Assembly: GCF_022414575.1 (NCBI RefSeq)
Contig: NZ_JADWYQ010000007.1
Coordinates: 1-64,000, forward strand
Source: Streptomyces sp. MUM 178J
GTDB lineage: Bacteria; Actinomycetota; Actinomycetes; Streptomycetales; Streptomycetaceae
Direction of reading: 5' to 3'
DNA length: 64,000 nucleotides
In this document: positions 17,450 to 29,400 of the stretch, piece after piece
How positions within the stretch are numbered: position 1 is the first letter of the stretch
Layout: each line of letters opens with the position of its first letter
Position numbers and translations under genes: made by a program
Notes under the pieces: model-generated
Seen by the model: only the letters and a program-made list of their open reading frames with translations
Databases searched by the model: none
Told to the model about the DNA's origin: nothing

Positions 17450-20400
17450 ATGTTTGACGTCGAGTCGGACCGGACGTCCGCTTCCGGGATACCCCTCACC
17501 GGCGGGCAGTCCGGCATCTGGCTTGCCCAGCAGATCGAGCCGGACAGCTCTGCCTACAACATCGTGTTTGCCCTGGACCTGCGTGGCGACATCGACCTCG
17601 ACCGCCTCGCCGCCGCCGTCCGGCAGGCCGTCACAGAAGCGGAGTGCCTGCACATCACCGTCACGCCCGGCGAGGACGGTCCGCGCCAGACGCCCGCCGC
17701 CGCCCCCTTCGGCTCCCTCCCCGACGTTCCCGTCGTCGACCTCCGTGACGCCGCCGACCCCGAGGAAGCGGCCGCCGCATGGATGGAAGCCGACCGGGAC
17801 CGGCCCGCCGACCTCGCCCGCGGACCGCTCTTCGCCCAGGCCGTCCTGCGCCTCTCGGACGACCGGGTCTGGTGGTGCCAGCGCTACCACCACATCCTCG
17901 TCGACGGCATGGGCGTCGCGCTCATCACCCGCCGCGCCGGAGAGATCTACACCGCCGGCGACGACGCCCCCGCCCCCCGTGACTGGTCGCTCGCCCGGCT
18001 GGTCGCCGCCGACCGGGAGTACCGCGACTCCGAACAGCACCGGCAGGACCGCGCCTGGTGGCGGGAGCACATGGCCGGCCTGCCCGAGCCCGTACGCCTC
18101 GTCGAGCGCGCCCCCGCACCGATGACCCGCCGGCTGCGGCGCACCGCCGAACTGCCCGACGCCGACCTGAATCTGCTGGAGACCGCCGCCCGGAGCGCGG
18201 GCGTACGGTCCTCCCGGCTGCTGATCGCCGCCGTGGCCGCCTATCTGCACCGGGTCAGCGGAGAGCAGGACCTCGTCCTCGGCCTGCCGGTCGCGGCCCG
18301 CCACGACGCCGTGTCGGCCGACATCCCCGGCATGGTCTCCAACGTGGTGCCGCTGCGGCTGACCGTCCGCCCCGGCGCCACCGGCGCCGAGCTGGCAGCC
18401 GACGTCTGCCGCGCGGTCGGCGACGCCGTCGCACACGGCCGCTGCCGCGCCGAGGACCTGGCCAGGGACCTCGGCCTCGCCGACGGCGTGCAGCAGCTCG
18501 TCGGCCCCACCGTCAACATCCTGCCGCGACCCCGGAGCCTGCGCTTCGCGGACCTCGACGCCGAACTCGACCCGGTGTGGCTGGGCGCCGTCAGCGACCT
18601 CGCCGTCAGCTTCGCCGAAAGCCGGGGCGGCAGCGGCATCCGCGTCTGCCTCGACGCCGACGCCGACGTCTGCGACGAGCAGACCCTCCGCGACCACGAG
18701 CGCCGCTTCCTCGCCGTGCTGCGCGCCCTGTCCGAGGACCTCGCCCGCCCCGTCGGGCACATCGAGCTGACCTCCGCGGACGAACGCTCCCTTCTCCTCG
18801 GCACGTTCGGCGTCTCCCCCCGCGAGGCGCCCGAACTGACCTGGCCCGCGGCCTTCGAAGCACAGGTGCGCCGCTCGCCCGACGCCGTCGCCCTCGTGCA
18901 CGAGGACCGCGAGATGACCTACGCGGAGCTCGACGCCGCCGCGAACCGGCTCGCCCGGCACCTCGCCTCCCGCGGCGTACGCCCCGAGGACATCGTCGGC
19001 GTGGCCCTGCCGCGCTCCCCGGAACTCGTGGTCACGCTGCTCGCGGTGATGAAGGCCGGCGCGGCCTATCTGCCGCTGGACGCCGACCACCCCCGCGACC
19101 GCATCGCCTACATGCTGAGCGACGCCGGAGCCCGCACCGTCGTGACCGCAGGCGCGCTCGCGGGCGAGCTCCCCCAGACCGGCGGCATCACGCTCGTACG
19201 GCTCGACGACCCGGCCACGGCCGACGCCTGCGCCGCCCTCGACGCCGCTGCCCCCGGCATTCGGATCGCGCTCGACCAGGCCGCGTACGTCATCTACACC
19301 TCCGGCTCCACGGGCCGCCCCAAGGGCGTCGTCGTCCCCCACGACGGCGTCGGCAGCCTGATCGCCACCGCGGCCGACCGCATCGGCGTCACCGCCGAAA
19401 GCCGCGTGCTGCAGTTCGCCTCCGTCGGCTTCGACGTGACGGTCTGGGACCTGGTCATGTCGCTGTGCACCGGCGCCCGGATCATCGTGGTGCCCGCCGA
19501 ACGCCGCGTCGCGGGACCTGCCCTGACCGACTACATCGCCGAACACGGCGCGACGCATATGATCCTGCCGCCGTCGCTGGTGTCGGCGCTGCCCCAGGAG
19601 TGCGAACTGCCCGAGGGTGCCGTCCTCGTCGTCGGCACCGAGGCCGTGCCGAGCGAGCTGATCGCCCGCTGGTCGGACCGGCTCCAGGTCGTCGTCGCCT
19701 ACGGTCTCACCGAGGCGAGCGTCAACTCGACCCTGTGGCTCGCCGAGCCCGGCCGGCCCGGCCCCGCGCCCATCGGCGAGCCCGACCCCAACACCCGCGC
19801 CTATGTGCTCGACTCGGCGCTCCGCCCGGCGCCCGTCGGCGCCGAGGGCGAGCTGTACATCGCGGGCCGCGGCCTGGCGCGCGGCTATCTGGGACGGATG
19901 GCGCTGACCGCCGAGCGGTTCGTGGCCGACCCGTACGGAGCGCCCGGGACGCGGATGTACCGCACCGGCGACCGCGTCCGCTGGAGCGCCGACGGCAACC
20001 TGGAGTTCCTCGGCCGCGCCGACGGGCAGATCAAGATCCGCGGCCACCGGATCGAGCCCGGCGAGGTCGAGAGCGCCTTTATGGCCTGCCACGGGATCGC
20101 CCAGGCGGCCGTCCTCGTCCGCGACGACCACCGGGGCGTCAAGAGGCTCGTCGCCTACCTCGTCCCGGAGGCCGCCGACGCCGCCGCCGGCACCCCGGCC
20201 GCCGACGCCGAGGGCGCCCTCGAGGCCGACGACGCCGTCGCCGCCGCGCGGGCCCGGGTCGCCGACACCCTGCCCGACTACATGACGCCCTCCGCCGTCG
20301 TCGTCCTCGACCGCCCATTGCCGCTGACCCCCAACGGCAAGCTGGACGGCCGCGCCCTGCCCGAGCCGGGCTGGACGGCCGTCAGCGGCGCCGACGCGCC

Positions 20401-23400
20401 CTCCACCGCCGCCGAGGCCACGCTCGCCGCACTCTTCGCCGACGTCCTCGGCTTGCCCGCGGCGGGCGTCCACGACAGCTTCTTCGAGCTGGGCGGCGAC
20501 AGCATCGTCGCCATCCAGCTGGTGAACCGCGCCCGTGCGGCGGGCCTCGCCCTCACTCCGCGCGACGTCTTCCGGCAGCGGACCGTCGCGGCCCTCGCCC
20601 GCGTCGCCGGGGAAGCGGCCGCCGCCGCGAGCGGCCCGGCGGCCCTCGCCGACCTCGACGAGGACGCCCTGCCGGTCTCCCCGCTCCAGGAAGGCTTCTT
20701 CTTCCACGCGGAGTACGACGCACAGGCCGCCGACCTCTACCTGGTGCAGGAACTCCTCGACCTCGACGGGCCCGTCGAGGTCGAGCGGCTGCGGCAGGCG
20801 CTGCAACTGCTCCTCGACCGGCACCCGCTGCTGCGCGCCTCCTTCCGCCAGCTGCCCTCCGGCCGGGTCGTCCAGCGCATCGCCGACCGGGCGACCCTGC
20901 CCTGGCGGCAGGCCGACACCTCGACCACGCCGCTCGAGGAGCTGCTGTGCGCCGACCGCGACGAGCCGTTCGACCTCGCCCGGCCCCCCCTGCTGCGCGC
21001 CGTCCTCATCCGGGACGGGCAGCGCTCACGGCTGCTGCTCACCCTGCACCACATCGTCGCCGACGGCTGGTCCGTCTCCGTCCTGCTGCGCGAACTGACC
21101 GCCGCCTACCGCGGCGAGCAGCTGCCCGAGCCGCCCGCCGTGCGCCCGTACCTCTCCTGGCTGGCCGGCCGCGACGCGACCGCCGCACGCGAGGCGTGGC
21201 GGCAGGCGCTGGCCGGACTGGACGGCCCCACGAGGCTGCTGCCCGCGCTCGTCGGCGCGGTCCCCGACACCGACGCCGACGCCGAGAACGCCCCGGCACG
21301 GCCGGAGCACGTCGACAGCAGGCTGCCCGAGGACCTCGTCGCGGAGCTCACCGCCTACGCCCGCCGCCACGGCCTCACCCTCAGCACCGTCGTCAACGGC
21401 CTGTGGGGCCTCCTCCTCAGCGCCCTGACCGGCAGTCAGGATGTGGTCTTCGGCACCACCGTCTCCGGACGGACCACCGAGGTGCCGGGCCTGGACGCGG
21501 CCGTGGGCCTGTTCATCAACACCGTCCCCGCCCGGGTGACCCCGCGCGCCGACGAGACTCTCACCGATCTGCTGGTGCGCGTCCAGGACGAGCAGGCGGC
21601 GCTGCTGGACTGCCAGCACCTCGGCCTCGCCGAGATCCAGCGCCTCGCCGGCGGCGGAGAGCTCTTCGACACCCTCGTGGTGTTCGAGAACTACCCTGCC
21701 GGGGACCGTGCCACGGCCGCGGAGCCGGACGCGCTGCACATCACCGGCGCCGAGGTGCTCGACGCCGTGCACTACCCGCTGGCCCTCGTCGTCGAGCCGA
21801 CCGGGCCGTCCGCGCCGTCCGCGCCATCTGGGGGATCGCTGCTGCTGCGGTTCAAGCACGACGCCGCCCGCCTCGACACGGTCGCCACGGCCGTCCTCGC
21901 CCAGCGGTTCACGGCGCTGCTGCGCACCCTGGTGACCGCGCCCGGCCGCACCGTCGCCGCGACCGGCCTGCTCTCCCGGCGCGAGGAGCAGCACCTCGCC
22001 GCGCTGAACGCAACCGACATGCCCGTCCCCGAGGCCACCCTCGTCTCGCTGATCGAGGCCCAGGCGGCGCGCACCCCGCACGCCCCGGCCGTCGTCTTCG
22101 ACGGCGATGCGCTCAGCTACGCGGAGCTCGACCGGCGCGCCGAGGCCCTGGCCCGGCGGCTGCGGGCGCGCGGCGCGGGACCGGAGCAGTATGTCGCCGT
22201 CGCCGTGCCCCGCTCCGCCGAGCTGATGACGGCCCTGCTGGGCGTCCTCAAGGCAGGGGCCGCCTATCTGCCCGTCGACCTCGACTACCCGGCCGACCGG
22301 GTGGCGTTCATGCTCGCCGACTCCGGCGCGCGCACCGTCGTCACCACCGCCGGGGCCGCCGGCCGGCTGCCCGTCGTGCCCGGGCTGGAACACATCCTGG
22401 TGGACCACGCCCAGGCAGACCGGGACGGGGACGCCGACCGGGACGTGGACGCGCCCGGCGCACCGGCCCGCCCGGCCGGGCCCGACCACCCCGCGTACCT
22501 GATCTACACCTCCGGCTCCACCGGGCGGCCCAAGGGCGTGGCCGTCACCCACCGGGCCATCGTCAACCGGCTCGCCTGGATGCAGGGCGAGTACGGCCTC
22601 GCAGCCGACGACCGGGTCCTGCAGAAGACCCCCTCCAGCTTCGATGTGTCGGTGTGGGAGTTCTTCTGGGCGTTGACGCGGGGTGCGGCCGTGGTCCTGG
22701 CCCGCCCCGACGGCCACCGCGATCCCGCCTATCTCGCCGAGCTGATCCGCGGAGAGCGGATCACCACGATGCACTTTGTGCCGTCGATGCTGGCCGCGTT
22801 CGTCCAGGTGATGGAGTCCGCCGCGGGCGCGGCCGACTGGGCCGTGAGCCTGCGCCGGGTGTTCTGCAGCGGTGAGGCCCTCACCGGACCGGACGCGCGC
22901 CGCTGGCACGAGCTGACCTCCCGCGACGGCCGCACCCCGGTGCCGCTGCACAACCTCTACGGCCCCACCGAGACGGCCGTGGACGTCACCTACTTCCCCT
23001 ACGGGGGCGGTGCGGAACTCGCCGTCCCGATCGGCCGGCCCGTGTGGAACACCCGGCTGCACATCCTGGACCCGCTGCTGCGCCCCGTGCCCGACGGCGC
23101 CCCCGGCGAGCTGTACCTGGCCGGCGTCCAGCTGGCCCGCGGCTACCACGACCGGCCCGGTCTGACCGCCGAGCGGTTCGTCGCCGACCCGTTCGGCGCT
23201 CCCGGCGCCCGGATGTACCGCACCGGCGACCTCGTCCGGCGTCGCGCCGACGGCGCGGTGGAGTACCTCGGCCGCACCGACCGGCAGGTCAAGATCCGCG
23301 GCAACCGCATCGAACTCGGCGAGATCGAGGCCGCGCTCGCCGCCCTGCCGGGCGTGTCCCGAGCGGCCGTGATCGTCCGCGACGGGGCGCTCGTGGGCTA

Positions 23401-26400
23401 CGCCGTGCCGGCGGCCGACGCCGCGCCGGACGCCGACGCCCTGCGCGACGTGCTCGCGGACGCGCTGCCCCCGGCCATGACGCCGTCCGCCGTCGTCACC
23501 CTGGCCGAACTGCCGCTGACGCCCAGCGGAAAGCTCGACCAGAACGCCCTGCCGTCGCCCGAGGTCGCGCCCCGGGAGGCCGGCCGCGCCCCGCGCGACG
23601 AGCGCGAGAGCGCCCTGTGCGAGATCTTCGCCGATGTCCTCGGCATGCCCGGAATCGGCGTCGACGACGACTTCTTCGTCCTCGGCGGCGACAGCCTCAC
23701 CTCGATCGCCGTCGCCACCCGAGCCCGGGAACAGGACATGGCCCTCAGCCCGCGCGACGTGTTCGAGCGCCGCACCCCGGCCGGTCTTGCCGCCGCGGCC
23801 GCTCAGACCGCCCGGGCGGAAGCCGGCGGGACCGCGCCCGCCGAGTCGACGCCCGCCGAGTCGACGCCCGCCGAGTCGACGGCTGCCGGGGCGCCGGCCG
23901 ACGGCGCCGCCCCCGACGGAGGCGTGACCGTCTCCGCCGCCGACGCCGGGCAGGCCGCCGCGGCCCTGCACGCCGTACTGGCCCGGGCACAGCAGTCCGG
24001 CAGGGCGGTCGACCCCGCACTGCAGGCGCTGCTGGACCAGCTGACCGCCGCCGGCACACCCCAGGAGCCCGAAGCCCCCGCCTCGCTGGGCGGACTGGAG
24101 CTCTCCGCGGAGGAGGCCGCGCGGGTCGAGGCCGCCGCCGGGCTGCCTGTCGCCGACATCTGGCCGCTCTCCCCGCTCCAGGAGGGCATGTACTTCCACG
24201 CCACCTACGACGCGGGCGACGCCCTCGACGTCTACCTCTCGCAGGAGACCCTGGACTTTGACCACCGCCTCGACGGCGACCGGCTGCGCGCCGCCTGCCG
24301 TGCGCTGCTGGAGCGCAACGCCAGTCTGCGGGCCGGCTTCACCAGCGACGGCCTGCCCCGCCCCGTGCAGTTCATCGCGGACGGAGCCGAGATCCCCCTC
24401 GTCGAGACCGACCTGTCGGGTCTGCCCGCCGACGAGCGGCGGACCCGCGTGGAGGAGCTGCTGTCGGCCGACCGCAGGCGGCGCTTCGACCTGACCGCGC
24501 CGCCGCTGTGCCGGCTGCAGCTGATCAGGCTCGGCGACGGCCGGGACCGGCTCGTCGTCACCCACCACCTCATCCTGTGGGACGGCTGGTCCGCCTGGCT
24601 GTTCCTGGAGGAGCTGTTCACCCTGTACGAGCGGGGCGGCGACACCGCCGGCCTGCCCGACCCCGGCTCCTACCGCGACTATCTGGCCTGGCTCGACCAG
24701 CAGGACACCGCACGGGCGACCGCCGCCTGGCGGCAGGCGCTCGCCGGGTTCGACGAGCCGACCCTGATCGCCCCGTCCGGACGCGACGCGGGCCCCGTGA
24801 TCCCGGCGGACCACGACTCGGTGCTGAGCCTGGAGACCAGCGACCGGCTGCGCGCCCTGGCACGGCGGCACGGCCTCACCCTGAACACCGTCCTCAACGC
24901 CGCCTGGGGCCTGGTCCTCTCCGCCATGACCGGGCGCGGCGACGTCGCCTTCGGCACGGCGGTCGCCGGACGGCCCGCCGAAGTGCCGGACGTCGCGGGC
25001 ATCATCGGCATGTTCCTCAACACCGTCCCCGCCCGGGTCTCCTTCGCCCCGGACGAGCCGCTGCTCGACCTGCTGCGGCGGATGCAGTCCGAGCGGGCCG
25101 CGGTCATGCCGTACGAATACCTGGGCCTCGGCGCCCTCCAGCAGGAGACCGGCCATCGCCGGCTGTTCGACACCCTGTTCGTGCTGCGGTCCGCCGACGG
25201 CGAGGAGCGCGCCGCGGCGCTGCGGCAGCGGCACGGCATCACCGACGTGTCCAACGTGGACGGCACCCACTTCCCGCTCACGCTCATCGTCACGCCGGAG
25301 ACCCGGCTGCGGGTGACCCTCGCCGCCCGGCCCGACCTGTTCGACGAGGAGGACGCCGCCACGATCCTCGCCCGGTTCACCGCGGTCCTGGAGCGGATAG
25401 CCGGGGCGCTGGCCGAGCCGGACGCCGCGGCCGCCCGGACCGCGGGACTGGACCTGCTGCTGCCTCCGGAGCGCGCCGCGCTGGCCGCGAGCCGGGCGGC
25501 CGGCAGGGAGCCCGTGCCGGACGAGACCATCGCGGACATGCTCACCGCACAGGTCGCCCGCACCCCCGACGCGGTGGCGCTGGTCTTCGGCGACCGTGTG
25601 CTGACCTATGCCGAACTGGACGCGCACATCAACCGGATCGCTCGGCTGCTGCTCGCCCGCGGCGCGGGCCCGGAGAAGGTCGTCGCCCTCGCCCTGCCCC
25701 GGTCGATCGACATGGTCGCCGCCCTGTTCGCCGTGCTGCGCACCGGCGCCGCGTATCTGCCGCTCGACCTGGACCACCCGGCCGACCGGCTGCGGCTGAT
25801 GGCCGAGGACACCGGACCGCTGTGCCTGGTGTCCACCGCCGCCGTGGCCCCCACGCTGCACGGCCCGGAAGGCGCAGTCGCCCCCGAACTGATCCTGGAC
25901 GACGCGGCCGTCGCCGCCGAGTTGGCCGCCCTGCCCGGAGACGAGATCGATGACGCCGAGCGGCCCGCGTTCGCCCGCGGGGTGCCCGACCGCCTGGAGC
26001 ACCCGGCGTACGTCATCTACACCTCCGGTTCGACCGGCCGGCCCAAGGGCGTCGTCACCCCCTACCGGGGCCTGACGAACATGCAGCTCAACCACCAGAA
26101 GGAGATTTTCGACCCGGCCATCGCCTCGGCCGGCGGACGGCGGCTGCGCATCGCGCACACCGTGTCCTTCGCCTTCGACATGTCCTGGGAGGAGCTGCTC
26201 TGGCTCGTCGAGGGCCATGAGGTCCACATCTGCGACGAGGAACTGCGCCGCGATGCCGAGGCGCTGGTCGCCTACTGTGACCGCAACCGCGTCGACGTGG
26301 TCAATGTGACGCCCACCTACGCCCAACTGCTCATCGAGCAGGGCCTGCTCGACCAGTCAGACCAGTCAGACCAGTCAGACCAGTCAGACCAGTCCCACCA

Positions 26401-29400
26401 GTCCGACCCGGCCGACGGCGCCGCGGCGGCCAAGCACCGCCCCGCGCTGGTCCTGCTCGGCGGCGAGGCCGTGTCCGACACGGTCTGGACGAAGCTGCGC
26501 CGCACCGAGGGCGTCTACGGCTACAACCTGTACGGGCCGACCGAGTACACGATCAACACCCTCGGCGGATCGACCGCCGACAGCGCCGCCCCCACCGTGG
26601 GCCTGCCCATCCGCAACACCCGCGCCCATGTGCTGGACGCGATGCTGCGCCCGGTCCCGCCGGGCTGCCCCGGCGAGCTCTACATCGCGGGCACCGGCCT
26701 GGCACGCGGCTACCACGACCGGCCCGGCCTGACCGCCGAGCGGTTCGTCGCCGACCCGTACGGCGAGCCCGGAGAGCGCATGTACCGCACCGGGGACCTG
26801 GTACGGCAGCGTCCGGACGGGCTGCTGGACTTCCTCGGCCGCACCGACGACCAGGTCAAGTTCCGCGGCTACCGCATCGAGCTGGGCGAGATCTCCACGG
26901 CCCTCGCCGCGCACCCCGAGATCGCCCACGCCGCCGTCGTGGTCCACGAGACCGCCGGGGCCAAGCGCCTGGTCGGCTACTTCGTGCCCGAAGCGGCCGG
27001 CTCGGAGCGGGACGAGGAGCTGCCGCAGCGGCTGCGCGACCATCTGAAGGCGGGCCTGCCCGACTACATGGTCCCCTCCGCGCTGGCCGCCCTGGACACC
27101 CTGCCGCTGACCGTCAACGGCAAACTCGACGTCAAGGCGCTGCCCGCGCCCGACTTCGGCGGCACGGGCGCCGGCCGGGCACCTCGCACCCCGCAGGAGG
27201 AGACGCTCTGCGCGCTGTTCGCGGAGGTTCTCGGGCTGCCCGAGGGCAGCGTCGGCGTCGACGCCGACTTCTTCGAACTGGGCGGCCACTCGCTGCTGGC
27301 CACCCGGCTGGTCAGCCGGGCCCGCACCGCGCTCGACGCGGAACTCGCGATCCGCGATCTGTTCGAGGCGCCCACCGCCGCCGAACTGGCCGAGCGCGTG
27401 GCAGGCTCTCAGGGCCCCGCCCGCCCGGCCCTGACGGCCGGTGAGCGGCCCGCAGAGCTGCCCCTGTCGCACGCCCAGCAGCGGCTGTGGGTCATCCAGC
27501 AGATCGAGTGCACTTCGGCCGCGTACAACTTCCCGCTGGTGATGCGGCTCCGCGGAGCCCTCGACCGGGACGCGTGGGCCGCGGCGCTCGCCGATGTGAC
27601 CGCCCGCCACGAGGCGCTGCGCACGGTCTTCGCCGAGCGCGACGGCCAGGCGTTCCAGCGGGTGCTGCCCGCCGAGCAGGCGCGGCCCGCGGTGGAGCAT
27701 GTGCGCGCCGCCGAGGACGAGGTGCCCGGCATCGTCGACGCCGCCGTCAACCGGCCGTTCGACCTCGCCGCGGAACTGCCGCTGCGCGCCACGGTCGTGG
27801 AGGTGGCCCCCGACGACCATGTCGCAGTCATCCTGCTGCACCACATCACCACCGACGAGTGGTCGGACCGGCCGTTCCTGCGGGACCTGGAAGCCGCCTA
27901 CGCGGCCCGCCTGGACACCGGCGAGGCCCCCGGCTGGGAACCGCTGCCCGTCCAGTACGCCGACTACGCGCTGTGGCAGCAGCGCCTCCTGGGCGACCCC
28001 GCCGACGACGGCAGCCTGGCCGCCCGGCAACTGGACTACTGGCACTCGACACTGGACGGGGCTCCGGAGGAGCTGGAGCTGCCCGCGGACCGGCCGCGCC
28101 CGGCGCGCCCCGCGTTCACCGGCTCCGAGCTGGACATCACGTTCCACGCCGAGGTCCACGAGGGGCTGAGGCGACTCTCCCGCGAGACCGGCGCCAGCAT
28201 GTTCATGGTGGTCCACGCCGCCGTCGCCGCGCTGCTGCACCGCATGGGCGCGGGCACGGACATCCCCCTCGGCGCGCCGATCGCCGGGCGGAGCGACGAG
28301 GCCCTCGACGAACTGGTCGGCTTCTTCGTCAACACGCTCGTGCTCCGCACCGACCTGAGCGGCGACCCCAGCTTCACCGAGCTGCTCGCCCGGGTGCGGG
28401 AGACGGACCTGGCCGCCTTCTCCCACGCCGACGTCCCCTTCGAGTCGGTGGTGGAGAAGCTCAACCCGACGCGTTCGCTCTCCCGGAACCCGCTGTTCCA
28501 GGTGATGGTCGGCTACCACGTCCGGACCGGCGACGAACTTCGGCTGCCCGGGCTGCGGGCGGAGTACGTGCCCTTCCGGATCGGCTCCGCCAAGTTCGAC
28601 CTGGTGTTCAGCTTTACCGAGCGGCTCGCCGCCGAAGGCGAGTCGGGCGCGCTGAGCTGCCGGCTGGAGTTCGCCACCGAGCTGTTCGACCGGGAGACCG
28701 CCCAGCGCATCGGCGAGCGGCTCAGCAGGCTGGCCGAGGCGTTCGCCGCAGCCCCCGGACAGCCGGTGTCCCAGGCGGAGATCCTGTCCGGCGAGGAACG
28801 GCAGTTGGTCCTGGAGGGCTTCAACGGCGCACCCCGCGAAGTCGCCGAGGACTCCCTGCCCGCGATGTTCGCGCGTCAGGTCGCCGAGCGACCCGACGCG
28901 GTCGCCGTCGTCGACCGCTCCCGGCCCGTGACGTACGCCCGGCTCGACGCCCGCGCCAACCGCATCGCCCATCTGCTCGCCGCGCGCGGCGTCGGCGCCG
29001 AGAGCGTCGTCGGGGTGGCCGTGCCGCGCTCCGCGGACATGGTCGCCACGGTGGTGGCCGTACTGAAGCTGGGCGCCGCGTTCCTGCCGCTCGACCTGGT
29101 CCACCCGGGAGACCGCCTCAGCTATCTGGTCGAGGACTCGGGGGCGGCGCTGGTCGTCGGCACCGAGCCGGTGGCGGGAAAGATCCCCGCGGTGGCGGGC
29201 GTGCCCGTGGTGCTGCTCGACGAGCCGTCCGTGGCGGCCGAGCTGGACGGTCTGCCGGAGTCCGCCGCCGACGGCGGCCCGGCGGGCCTGGACCAGGCCG
29301 CGTACGTCATCTACACGTCCGGTTCGACCGGCCGCCCCAAGGGCGTGGTCGTCCCCCACGAGGGCATCGCCAGCCTGGTCGCCACCGCGGTCGACCGGAT

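Noticed and set aside
20600..24600. Epimerase domains between T1-C2 or T2-C3
   Set aside because: Both intervals are too short and each following domain has a condensation-type motif with DGWS and an acceptor-side layout; no separate E domain fits.
26351..26404. CRISPR-like short repeats
   Set aside because: Units are directly adjacent without spacers and are in frame within the NRPS.
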